Assembly: GCA_023404805.1 (NCBI GenBank) | Contig: JAEYAL010000012.1 | Coordinates: forward strand, 1 to 43,482 | Reading direction: 5' to 3' | DNA length: 43,482 bases | Source of the DNA: Actinomycetes bacterium | Lineage (GTDB): Bacteria; Actinomycetota; Thermoleophilia; Solirubrobacterales; Solirubrobacteraceae | In this document: positions 32,732-40,193 of the stretch, piece by piece | Layout: every line of letters begins with the position of its first letter | Numbering within the stretch: the first letter of the stretch is position 1 | The notes under the pieces: generated by a model | Database searches by the model: none | What the model saw: the letters and a program-made list of their open reading frames with translations, nothing else | Told to the model about the DNA's origin: nothing | Position numbers and translations under genes: made by a program

Positions 32732-34279
32732 GTGGCCAGCGCTCCGTCCGTTCTGATCATCGGCGCCGGGTTCGGCGGTCTCTCGGCCGCGATCGAGCTG
32801 CGCAAGCACGGGATCACCGGCATCCAGATCCTCGAAGCGGCGCCGGAGCTCGGCGGGACGTGGTTCCACAACACCTACCCGGGCGCGGCGTGCGATATCC
32901 CGAGCCACTTCTACTCGTTCTCGTTCGAGCAGCGGCGCGACTGGGTCCGGCTCTGCCCGATGCAGCCCGACATCCTCGCCTACATGCACGAGGTCTCGGC
33001 CAAGTACGGCATCGACGACCTGATCACGCTGGACACGTCGGTCCAAGCGTGCGAGTGGGACGAGACCGCCCAGCAGTGGACGGCAACGGCGGCGGATGGG
33101 CGCACGTTCTCCGCCGACGCCCTGATCGTCGCCGCCGGGCAGCTGAACCGCCCGAAGTTCCCGGCGATCAAGGGCCTCGACACCTTCAAGGGCGAGGCGT
33201 TCCATTCAGCCCGCTGGAACCACGACCTCCCGCTGGCGGGCCGGCGCGTCGCGGTGATCGGCTCGGGCGCGAGCGCCGTCCAGTTCGTCCCGGAGATCGC
33301 ACGGGAGGTGGGCCATCTGTCGGTCTTCCAGCGCTCTGGCAGCTGGTTCATGCACCGCTGGAACACGCCCTACCGCCCGGCACTGAAGTGGGCCGTGAAG
33401 CACGTGCCCGGCGTGCAGTCGTTCCGGCGCTCGTTCGTCTTCCATTTCGTCGAGCAGCTCACCCGCTCGATCAAGCACCCGAACACGGCCGGCCGGATCC
33501 TGTCGGTCCGCTCGCGCCTCTTCATGCGCTGGCAGCTGCGCGGCGCGCCCGAGCTGCGCAAGAAGGTCTGGCCCGACTACCCGATCGGCTGCAAGCGGAT
33601 CCTGTTCACGTCGCACTTCCTGCCCGCGCTGCGGCGCCCGAACGTCGAGCTCGTGACCGACGCCATCGAGTCGATCGACGAGACCGGGATCAACACCGCC
33701 GACGGCCGCCACCACGACGTCGACACGCTGATCTACGCGACCGGCTTCCACGCGACCGACCTGATGTTCCCGATGGAGATCACCGGCGCCGGCGGCGAGC
33801 AGCTCTCGCAGACGTGGGCCGAGGGCGCGCACGCCCACCTCGGCATGACGGTGCCCGGCTTCCCGTCGATGTTCGTGATGTACGGGCCGAACACGAACAC
33901 CTCGGGCGGCTCGATCATCTACTTCCTCGAAGCCCAGGCGGCCTATATCCGCCAGGCGCTCAAGCTCGTCCAGAGCCGCGGCGCGGGCGGGATCGAGGTC
34001 CGGCGCGAGGTCGAAGCGCGCAGCGACCGCGAGCTGCAGGCGCGCTTCGCCGGCACCGCCTGGCTGGCCTGCGACTCCTGGTACCGCAACGAGAGCGGCC
34101 GCATCGTGACGAACTGGCCGGACTACATGGCCGACTACCGCGAGGCCACGCGCCTGCTGAACGCCGCCGACTTCACGCTGCTGCCTGCCGGCGGAGCGGA
34201 CCACGCCGCCCTCGACGCGGGCGCGCACGCCAGCGCCGACTTCGGCGAAGCCGCGGGCCTTGAGCCGGACCCCGCCTAG
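32732..34279 (+). CDS. Flavin-containing monooxygenase, Baeyer-Villiger type
   Basis: 515 residues. FAD-binding GAGFGG (11-16) and ELGGTWFHNTYPGAACDIPS are followed by the Baeyer-Villiger fingerprint F-x-G-x3-H-x3-W (Phe152 to Trp162, FKGEAFHSARW) and the NADPH-binding GSGASA (177-182). Such enzymes insert oxygen into ketones to give esters or lactones, using NADPH and O2. GTG 32732 is supported by a -10 box 7 nt upstream. It is first of four same-strand genes including a GMC oxidoreductase and an alpha/beta hydrolase, which suits a catabolic route from alcohol to ketone to ester to acid (inference). Confidence 0.92.
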   Translation: MASAPSVLIIGAGFGGLSAAIELRKHGITGIQILEAAPELGGTWFHNTYPGAACDIPSHFYSFSFEQRRDWVRLCPMQPDILAYMHEVSAKYGIDDLITLDTSVQACEWDETAQQWTATAADGRTFSADALIVAAGQLNRPKFPAIKGLDTFKGEAFHSARWNHDLPLAGRRVAVIGSGASAVQFVPEIAREVGHLSVFQRSGSWFMHRWNTPYRPALKWAVKHVPGVQSFRRSFVFHFVEQLTRSIKHPNTAGRILSVRSRLFMRWQLRGAPELRKKVWPDYPIGCKRILFTSHFLPALRRPNVELVTDAIESIDETGINTADGRHHDVDTLIYATGFHATDLMFPMEITGAGGEQLSQTWAEGAHAHLGMTVPGFPSMFVMYGPNTNTSGGSIIYFLEAQAAYIRQALKLVQSRGAGGIEVRREVEARSDRELQARFAGTAWLACDSWYRNESGRIVTNWPDYMADYREATRLLNAADFTLLPAGGADHAALDAGAHASADFGEAAGLEPDPA

Positions 34280-34351
34280 GCGTCACCCCGCCAAGCAGGT
34301 TCTGGCACGTACCAACTCCGTTTCCGGTCTCAGTCTGAGAGGGTGGGCAGC

Positions 34352-35941
34352 ATGTACGACTACGTGATCGTCGGCGCCGGCACGGCGGGCTGCGTGCTCG
34401 CCGGCCGCCTCTCGGAGGACCCGTCGGTCCGCGTCCTGCTGCTCGAGGCCGGCGGCAAGGACCGCTCGCTGAACATCAAGATCCCGGCGGCGTTCCCGAA
34501 CCAGTTCCACGACCAGAAGCTCGACTGGGACTACGTGACCGAGCCCGAGCCGCACGTCGACGACCGCGAGCTCTACATCCCCCGCGGCAAGGGCCTCGGC
34601 GGCTCCAGCTCGATGAACGCGATGCTCTACGTGCGCGGCCGCCCGCTCGACTACGACGGCTGGGAGGCGCAGGGCGCACCTGGCTGGGGCTACCAGGACC
34701 TACTCCCCTACTTCAACGGTGCCGAGGACAACGTGCGCGGCGCTTCGGAGTTCCACGGCGCCGGCGGCCCCCTGCGGATCGAGGAGCAGCGTTCGCCGCG
34801 GCGCGTGAGCAAGCGGCTGCTCGACGCGACCGTCGCCGCCGGCATCCCGTACACCGAGGACTACAACGGCCCCGAGCAGGACGGCGCGTCGTGGTTCCAG
34901 GTGAGCCAGAAGGACGGCAAGCGCTTCAGCGCCGCCGACGGCTACCTGAAGCCCGCCGCGAGCCGCCCGAACCTGACGATCCGCACGGGCGTCACCGTGC
35001 TCGGCGTCGAGATCGAGAACGGCCGCGCCACGGGTGTGCGGATCGCGTCGGGCCGCCGCGGCAAGGAGGAGGTGGTCCGGGCCCAGCGCGAGATCCTGCT
35101 CGCCGCCGGCGCGATCGGCTCGCCGCAGGTCCTGCTGCTCTCAGGCATCGGCGATCCGGACGAGCTCCGCGCCGCCGGCGTCGCGCCCAAGCACGATCTG
35201 CCGGGCGTCGGGCGCAACCTGCAGGACCACCCGTTCGTGACCCTGATCTGGGAGGTCTCCGACACGCACTCGCTCGCGACCGCCGAGAGCCCGAAGTTCC
35301 TCGCGGAGTGGCTCCTGCGCAAGACCGGGCCGCTGACGTCGACCGTCGCCGAGGTCGTCGCCTTCACGCGCACGCGCCCCGGCCTCCCGGCCGCCGACAT
35401 CCAGTTCCACATGGGCGCCGCGTACTTCGACGACCATGGCGCCGAGACGTACGACGGCCACTGCGCCGTGATCGGCCCGGTGCTCGTCTCCCCCAAGTCG
35501 CGCGGCAAGCTTTGGCTGCGCTCAGCCGACCCGACCGCCAAGCCGCGGATCCTGACCAACTCGCTGTCCGAGCCCGACGACGTCGACTCGCTGATCGCCG
35601 GCATGGAGCTCTCGCGCGAGATCATGCGGCAGGACCCGATCAAGGACGTCGTGCTCAAGGAGGTCAAGCCGGGCGCGTCCGCCACGAGCCGCCAGGCGCT
35701 TGAGGACGATCTGCGCCGCCGCCTGATGCTGATCTACCACCCCGTCGGGACCTGCCGGATGAGCGACGACCTCGGGGTCGACCCGGTCGTCGACAGCCAG
35801 CTGCGCGTGCACGGGATCGAGGGCCTGCGCGTGATCGACGCATCGGTCATGCCGACGATCACCGGTGGCAACACGAACGCCACCACCGTCGTGATCGCCG
35901 AAAAGGCCGCCGCGCTGCTGCGCTCCCCAGTCCCCGCCTGA
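34352..35941 (+). CDS. GMC family oxidoreductase (choline-dehydrogenase-like)
   Basis: 529 residues. N-terminal MYDYVIVGAGTAGCVLAGRL is the FAD-binding dinucleotide fold; PRGKGLGGSSSMNAMLYVRG is GMC signature 1, and LLAAGAIGSPQVLLLSGIG is signature 2. The active-site His463 lies in YHPVGTCRM and the paired Asn in GGNTNATT (507/509). These flavoenzymes oxidise primary or secondary alcohols to aldehydes or ketones. ATG 34352 is preferred over GTG 34343 because GAGAGGG lies upstream at fitting distance. The gene follows the monooxygenase by 72 bp and precedes the hydrolase by 27 bp. Confidence 0.93.
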   Translation: MYDYVIVGAGTAGCVLAGRLSEDPSVRVLLLEAGGKDRSLNIKIPAAFPNQFHDQKLDWDYVTEPEPHVDDRELYIPRGKGLGGSSSMNAMLYVRGRPLDYDGWEAQGAPGWGYQDLLPYFNGAEDNVRGASEFHGAGGPLRIEEQRSPRRVSKRLLDATVAAGIPYTEDYNGPEQDGASWFQVSQKDGKRFSAADGYLKPAASRPNLTIRTGVTVLGVEIENGRATGVRIASGRRGKEEVVRAQREILLAAGAIGSPQVLLLSGIGDPDELRAAGVAPKHDLPGVGRNLQDHPFVTLIWEVSDTHSLATAESPKFLAEWLLRKTGPLTSTVAEVVAFTRTRPGLPAADIQFHMGAAYFDDHGAETYDGHCAVIGPVLVSPKSRGKLWLRSADPTAKPRILTNSLSEPDDVDSLIAGMELSREIMRQDPIKDVVLKEVKPGASATSRQALEDDLRRRLMLIYHPVGTCRMSDDLGVDPVVDSQLRVHGIEGLRVIDASVMPTITGGNTNATTVVIAEKAAALLRSPVPA

Positions 35942-35968
35942 CCCACCGCCCCCGAGAGGTCCGACGCC

Positions 35969-36988
35969 ATGAACCACCACCGCGAAGGCAGCGGCCCGCC
36001 GCTCGTCCTCATCCATGGCGTCGGCCACCACTGGCAAGGCTGGAAGGCGGTCATCCCCGACCTGGCCCGCGACTTCGACGTGATCGCCTGCGACTCGCCG
36101 GGGTTCGGGCATTCGGCACCGCTGCGGCATGCCGGGCCGCCGACGATCCCGGCCTATGTCGACGCGTTCGAGCGGTGGCTCGCCGAGCAGGGCATCGAGC
36201 GCCCGCACGTCGCTGGGAACTCGATGGGCGGCGCCATCGCGCTGGAGCTGGCGCGGCGCGGCGTCGCTGCTTCAGCGACGGCGTTCTCGCCGGCCGGGTT
36301 CTGGACGCCCGCCGAGCTGAAGTGGTGCCAGCTTGCGCTGGGGGCGATCATCGCGATCCCGCCGCCGGTGCGGCCTGCCGTGCGGGCGCTGGCGGCGAAG
36401 CCCAGCGGCCGCGCGGCGCTGTTTGCCGTGCTCTACCGCTGGCCCAAGCGGCTGAGCGACGCCGACGCGGCCGCTGCGCTCCAGGCCGCATGGGACGCGC
36501 CGGCGTTCCCGGGCGCCCTCGCGGCGTTCGACCACTACACCTACGAGACCGACGGGACGCCACTCCCGGTCCCAGCGACCGTGGCGTGGGGCAACCGCGA
36601 CCGGCTGCTGCCGTTCCGCCTCCAAGCGCCGCGGGCCAAGCAGCTCGTGCCGGAGGCCGAGCATGTCGCGCTCGGCGCGGGCCATCTGCCCGTCACCGAC
36701 GACCCGCCCGCCGTTGCCGCCACGATTCGCCGCACCGCCGCCCGCGCGAGATTAGATTCGACGCATGAACGCGCCGCCGCTCTGCCCCACCTGCCACCAG
36801 CCGGCGTCAGAGGCGCTGGCCGGCCACGAACACGGCTGGGAGTGCCGCAACGAGGCGTGCCCGCTGTTCGGCGAAGAGGTCGGCATCGACTCCGACCACG
36901 GCGCCCATCAGCTCGAGGACATCGACGACGCCGATCCGGCAGTCCCGTCGCCGCCTGGCGTCGCGGACTGAGCGGGTTCGAGGGCTGA
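35969..36988 (+). CDS. Alpha/beta hydrolase with probable lost stop codon
   Basis: 339 residues as read. Residues 1-262 are a complete hydrolase: LVLIHGVGHHWQGW, nucleophile GNSMGG with Ser85, acid in WGNRDRLLPF, and His239 in GAGHLPVTD. Residues 263-339 are Arg/Pro-rich and are simply the out-of-frame reading of the zinc-ribbon gene that begins at 36765. A TAG at 36753-36755, one frame away, would end the protein right at its expected length, so an indel near 36740 (real or a sequencing error) is likely. GAGAGG precedes ATG 35969. In the operon it may hydrolyse the esters made by the monooxygenase. Confidence 0.82.
   Translation: MNHHREGSGPPLVLIHGVGHHWQGWKAVIPDLARDFDVIACDSPGFGHSAPLRHAGPPTIPAYVDAFERWLAEQGIERPHVAGNSMGGAIALELARRGVAASATAFSPAGFWTPAELKWCQLALGAIIAIPPPVRPAVRALAAKPSGRAALFAVLYRWPKRLSDADAAAALQAAWDAPAFPGALAAFDHYTYETDGTPLPVPATVAWGNRDRLLPFRLQAPRAKQLVPEAEHVALGAGHLPVTDDPPAVAATIRRTAARARLDSTHERAAALPHLPPAGVRGAGRPRTRLGVPQRGVPAVRRRGRHRLRPRRPSARGHRRRRSGSPVAAWRRGLSGFEG
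36765..36971 (+). CDS. Small zinc-ribbon-like protein
   Basis: 68 residues. CPTCHQPASE and ECRNEACPLFG give Cys pairs with spacings of 2 and 4, a plausible zinc ribbon, followed by an acidic tail (SDHGAHQLEDIDDADP). Third codon positions are nearly all G or C, which supports real coding in this frame rather than the overlapping hydrolase extension. It has no recognised family. ATG 36765 lies 10 bp after the out-of-frame TAG that probably ended the hydrolase gene. Confidence 0.65.
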   Translation: MNAPPLCPTCHQPASEALAGHEHGWECRNEACPLFGEEVGIDSDHGAHQLEDIDDADPAVPSPPGVAD

Positions 36989-36996
36989 AAACAGAA

Positions 36997-37015
36997 GCCG
37001 CGGAACCCCCGCGGC
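36997..37015. terminator. Hairpin between convergent genes
   Basis: GCCGCGG-AACCC-CCGCGGC, a perfect 7-bp stem, in the 54-bp gap between the zinc-ribbon stop and the VKOR stop. Serves both strands. Confidence 0.55.
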
Positions 37016-37025
37016 CGGACGGCAC

Positions 37026-37499
37026 CTAGGCGTCGACGAGGTCGTCGAAGTCGAAGTCGGCGGACTTGTCGCCGTCGTCGATCTTCGGCAGGTGCAGGAC
37101 GCGCCAGATGGTCAGGATCGCCAGCAGCTGCATGCAGACCGCGCTGGTGAAGCAGTACGGGCAGAAGTGCTTCATCACGAAAAGCGCCTGGTACTGGAGC
37201 CAGAGGCTGAACGCCGCGCCCGTCACGGCGAGGAACGCACCGGCGAGCTTGCCCGCGTCGTTCTTCACGAAGGTCGATCCGAAGATCAGGATGTAGGTCG
37301 CCATCCCGATCACGGTCACCGGAATGCCGAACATCTCGGACCAGTGGCTGGCCTGGATGATCTCGCAGCCGCCCGCACAGGCGATCGCCGCATCGAACAC
37401 CTTCGAGTAGCTCAGGTACGACGCGGCCAGGAAGCCGGGCAGCACGATCAAGCGAATCGCGAGGAGCAGGCGGCGGTCGGTGCGGTCCACAGAGGTCAT
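37026..37499 (-). CDS. Vitamin K epoxide reductase (VKOR) family membrane protein
   Basis: 157 residues with four membrane segments. Loop cysteines Cys41 and Cys45 (ACAGGCEI) and the active CPYC (Cys113, Cys116) in KHFCPYCFTSAVC match bacterial VKOR, which reoxidises a DsbA-like partner using menaquinone and so drives disulfide formation outside the membrane. The segment FGIPVTVIGMATYI is also conserved. The C-terminal tail is acidic. ATG 37499 fits the family start; ATG 37544 is possible. It is divergent from a TasA-like operon whose exported products contain paired cysteines, plausible clients. Confidence 0.9.
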   Translation of the reverse strand: MTSVDRTDRRLLLAIRLIVLPGFLAASYLSYSKVFDAAIACAGGCEIIQASHWSEMFGIPVTVIGMATYILIFGSTFVKNDAGKLAGAFLAVTGAAFSLWLQYQALFVMKHFCPYCFTSAVCMQLLAILTIWRVLHLPKIDDGDKSADFDFDDLVDA

Positions 37500-37570
37500 C
37501 CTGCCTGATTGATCGGCCGACAGGCGCCAGCACCACTGCAGCATGGCGCACGGCTCTCGCGCGCGCGGCA

Positions 37571-37600
37571 GACGCGGTGGCCGGGTGTACGAACCGCGTC
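37571..37600. promoter_or_regulatory. Inverted repeat in the VKOR/TasA-like divergent region
   Basis: GACGCGGT (37571-37578) and ACCGCGTC (37593-37600), perfect arms with a 14-nt spacer. It could control either gene; weak evidence. Confidence 0.3.
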
Positions 37601-37659
37601 CAGCAACACCTGGTTTGGCTCAAACGCCGCTCATCCGCGCCGAGTGATGTTGCAGGAGC

Positions 37660-38289
37660 GTGCCCCGCGCGCTCGCCGCATCCCTGACCGTGACGCTGAC
37701 GCCCACCGCCCGCAACCTGCTCGCCACCGTCGTGGTCGTCGGTCTGCTGATCGCAACCGTCGGCGCGGCTGTCTTCTCGGCGTACACCTCGGTCGCCAGC
37801 AACGAGGGCAACACCTTCACCGCCGGCACGATCGCCCTGACCGACAACGACAGCGGCTCGGCGCTCTTCACGGTCAACGGCTTCACGCCGGGCGACAGCT
37901 TCGTCCGCTGCATCCGCGTCGACTACGCGAGCACCGGCGGCGTCCAGTCCGGCATCAAGCTCTTCGGCGCCACGGGCGGCACTGGCCTGGCCGACTACCT
38001 CGACGTCCGGATCCGCCGGGGGACGATGCCCGCGCCGGGCGCGCCCGCGGACTGCACCGGCTTCACGCCCGATTCCACGGACTACGAGGGCAACGGCGCC
38101 GGCGTCTTCGTCGACACGGAGCTCACCCAGTTCCCCTCGACCTACGCGACGGGCGTCGACGACCCCGTGGCGGCCTGGTCTGACGGAGACAGCGCGGTCT
38201 ACGAGATCACGCTGACCGTCCAGAACGACAACGCCGCGCAGGGCCTCTCCGCCACTCAAGACTTCTCGTTCGAGGCGCGCAACCTGTGA
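37660..38289 (+). CDS. TasA/camelysin-like secreted protein
   Basis: 209 residues. An N-terminal membrane helix LLATVVVVGLLIATVGAAVF is followed by SAYTSVASNEGNTFTAGTI, the typical cleavage-proximal region of SipW-processed TasA/CalY proteins. The mature part is beta-rich with Cys84 (FVRCIRVDY) and Cys132 (ADCTGF), and ends AAQGLSATQDFSFEARN. Family members polymerise into surface fibres of biofilms. GTG 37660 has GGAG very close; GTG 37690 is possible. Its stop overlaps the signal peptidase start (GTGA). It is a clear paralogue of the third gene of this operon. Confidence 0.82.
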   Translation: MPRALAASLTVTLTPTARNLLATVVVVGLLIATVGAAVFSAYTSVASNEGNTFTAGTIALTDNDSGSALFTVNGFTPGDSFVRCIRVDYASTGGVQSGIKLFGATGGTGLADYLDVRIRRGTMPAPGAPADCTGFTPDSTDYEGNGAGVFVDTELTQFPSTYATGVDDPVAAWSDGDSAVYEITLTVQNDNAAQGLSATQDFSFEARNL

Positions 38290-38825
38290 GCGCGACGGCG
38301 CAGACGGGCGCGCCCCCGGTCGCCGCGCCCACGACTCCCGCCCTGCCTGCCACGGCCGGGACGATCGTCAGCGCCGCGGTGCTGCTCGCCGTGACGATGC
38401 TGCTGATCGCCGTCCTCGCCGCGATGTTCAACGGCATGCGGATCCGCGTCGAGCAGACCGGCTCGATGGCGCCGACGATCCAGCCGGGCGACCTCGTCGT
38501 CATCCGCCAGACGCCGCTCGACACGATCCGCGTCGGCGACGTGATCGGCGTGAGGAGCGCCAGCGGCGCCGTGATCGTGCACCGCGTCAAGCGCATCGAC
38601 GGCGCCGGCGCTTCGCTGCGGGTCACCACCCAGGGCGACGCCAACCCGACCAGCGAGCAGTGGACGCTGCAGCGCGGGAGCGAGGTCGCGCTCGTCCGCG
38701 GCACGCTCCCCGCCATCGGCTCGGCCGTCGACGCGGTCAAGGGCCCCTTGGTCGCGCTGATCGTGCTGCTCGCAGCGTCGCTGCTCGCTGCCTCCCAGCT
38801 GCGCCGGATCTGGAGCCGCGCGTGA
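38286..38825 (+). CDS. Signal peptidase I, SipW/archaeal type
   Basis: 179 residues. A membrane helix (VSAAVLLAVTMLLIAVLAAMF) leads to the Ser box QTGSMAPTIQPGDLVV with Ser60; the second box is VIVHRVKRI with His99 replacing the Lys of ordinary signal peptidases, which defines the ER/SipW type. A second helix lies at the C-terminus (LVALIVLLAASLLAASQL). SipW enzymes process TasA-like fibre proteins. GTG 38286 overlaps the upstream stop by 4 bp, and its own stop overlaps the next start by 4 bp, so three genes are translated as a unit. Confidence 0.9.
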   Translation: MSATAQTGAPPVAAPTTPALPATAGTIVSAAVLLAVTMLLIAVLAAMFNGMRIRVEQTGSMAPTIQPGDLVVIRQTPLDTIRVGDVIGVRSASGAVIVHRVKRIDGAGASLRVTTQGDANPTSEQWTLQRGSEVALVRGTLPAIGSAVDAVKGPLVALIVLLAASLLAASQLRRIWSRA

Positions 38826-40063
38826 AGTCCGGCATCACCAAGGCCCTCGCCGGCGCCGGCGTCGTGTTCGCGCTGGCCGGCACGGCGTTCGCCGCCGACC
38901 AGATCGCGGGCCGCGACCGCCCGCCGGCCGCAGCCGCCGTCACGATCTCGTCGACCGCGCCGCTCTTCCAGGAGGCCGGGCTCGTCAACGGGCAGACCTT
39001 CGAGCGGTGCACGGTCCTCACGAACGAAGGCCCCCAGCCGGCCGACGTGACCCTCTTCGGCACCGCCAGCCAGGCCGACCTCTCCCCCTGGCTCGAGCTC
39101 GAGCTCGTCCGCGGGACCCTGCCGGACGGGACGGCCCCCGGCGACTGCACCGGCTTTGCCAACGACACCGACGACTACGGCCTCGGCCCCGGCGGCGCGG
39201 TCTTCCGCGGGACGCTCGACACGCTGCCCGGCGCCGACGCCGGCATCGCCGACCCCACCCGCTGGGCCGTCGGCGAGAAGCACGCCTACCTCCTGCGCGT
39301 CCACTACACCGGCGACAACCCGCAGCAGGGCCTCCAGACCGTCCAGGACTTCAACTGGGGCGTGACCCCGTTCGACGACCGTCCGCCGGACCCGCTCGTC
39401 GACCCCGGCCAGAAGGCACCGGGCACCACCGCGCCTGCCGGCGATCCTTCGGGGACGCCATCGGTCTCGGGCCCGCTCGGCCGCGCCTGCACCGTCGTCA
39501 CGTTCCCATCGCGCTCCTACATCGGCGCGCGCGCGATCACCAAGCCGAAGCAGATCAAGAAGAAGAAGAGCCGGGCTTCGAAGAAGGCCGAAGCCTCGAT
39601 CGGCTCCAGCGCCGACGGCGTGATCGCCGAGGGCGAGGACTTCGACACGCTCGGCACCCAGGAGATCGACCGCCGCGCCGAGCTGCTCGCCGCGACGCGC
39701 CGCACGGCGGCCCGCCGCACGCCCGTGCTGGTCGTGCGCCTGACGCCGTCCAAGGGCGACCAGATCCAGGTGCGCGTCGGCCTCCGCAAGAACGGCAAGC
39801 TCCTCTCGCCGAAGCGGTGGAAGTGGGTCCGCGTGCGCGTCAACAGCTCGCCGACCAAGAGCACGCTGCGGTGGCCGTTCACCGCGACGGCCAAGATGAA
39901 CCAGCTCAAGCTGGGCTACAACCAGTTGGACCTGACCCTCAACCGCGGCTCCAGCGCAGAGCGCGTGAAGGGACTGCCAGGTCTGCTGCGGCGCTCGTTC
40001 GCCTTCGTCGTCGGCCAGCCGGGGACGACCACGCCCGGCGGCAGCGACTGCACGCTCGGCTGA
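38822..40063 (+). CDS. Second TasA-like protein with a Lys-rich C-terminal extension
   Basis: 413 residues. A signal sequence (LAGAGVVFALAGTAFA) precedes a domain (about 36-182) homologous to the first gene of the operon: FERCTVLTNEG with Cys63, LELELVRGTLPDGTAPGDCT with Cys109, and ending QQGLQTVQDFNWG. A Pro/Gly linker (DDRPPDPLVDPGQKAPG) joins a second region (about 220-413) with Cys223, a basic cluster KPKQIKKKKSRASKK, and beta-type repeats (VLVVRLTPSKGDQIQVRVGL); the last Cys is at 410. GTG 38822 overlaps the signal peptidase stop. The extension may anchor or cap a fibre (inference). Confidence 0.8.
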   Translation: MKSGITKALAGAGVVFALAGTAFAADQIAGRDRPPAAAAVTISSTAPLFQEAGLVNGQTFERCTVLTNEGPQPADVTLFGTASQADLSPWLELELVRGTLPDGTAPGDCTGFANDTDDYGLGPGGAVFRGTLDTLPGADAGIADPTRWAVGEKHAYLLRVHYTGDNPQQGLQTVQDFNWGVTPFDDRPPDPLVDPGQKAPGTTAPAGDPSGTPSVSGPLGRACTVVTFPSRSYIGARAITKPKQIKKKKSRASKKAEASIGSSADGVIAEGEDFDTLGTQEIDRRAELLAATRRTAARRTPVLVVRLTPSKGDQIQVRVGLRKNGKLLSPKRWKWVRVRVNSSPTKSTLRWPFTATAKMNQLKLGYNQLDLTLNRGSSAERVKGLPGLLRRSFAFVVGQPGTTTPGGSDCTLG

Positions 40064-40161
40064 TCGCGGCGGGTCGCGCTCCATCCTCTGGCCGCGCCGC
40101 TTCGGCGGATCAGCCTGGCCCGGCAGCCGCGGCGTCCACCGAACTGGCGACAACGGTCGCT

Positions 40162-40185
40162 ATGACGAACGTCATGGTGTAGGTT
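40162..40185 (+). promoter_or_regulatory. Operator-promoter of the epoxide-hydrolase-like gene
   Basis: Perfect palindrome ATGACG-AA-CGTCAT (40162-40175) lies 4 nt upstream of the -10 box TAGGTT (40180-40185), itself 8 nt before GTG 40194. A repressor there would occlude RNA polymerase; spacing and symmetry suit a TetR-type regulator, none of which is in the window. Confidence 0.5.
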
Positions 40186-40193
40186 CGCGGTCA

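Noticed and set aside
31855..34263. 802-residue plus-strand frame spanning the ABC-F/FMO intergenic region
   Set aside because: It crosses the ABC-F gene antisense, the tandem repeats and the FMO gene out of frame; no domain is recognisable.
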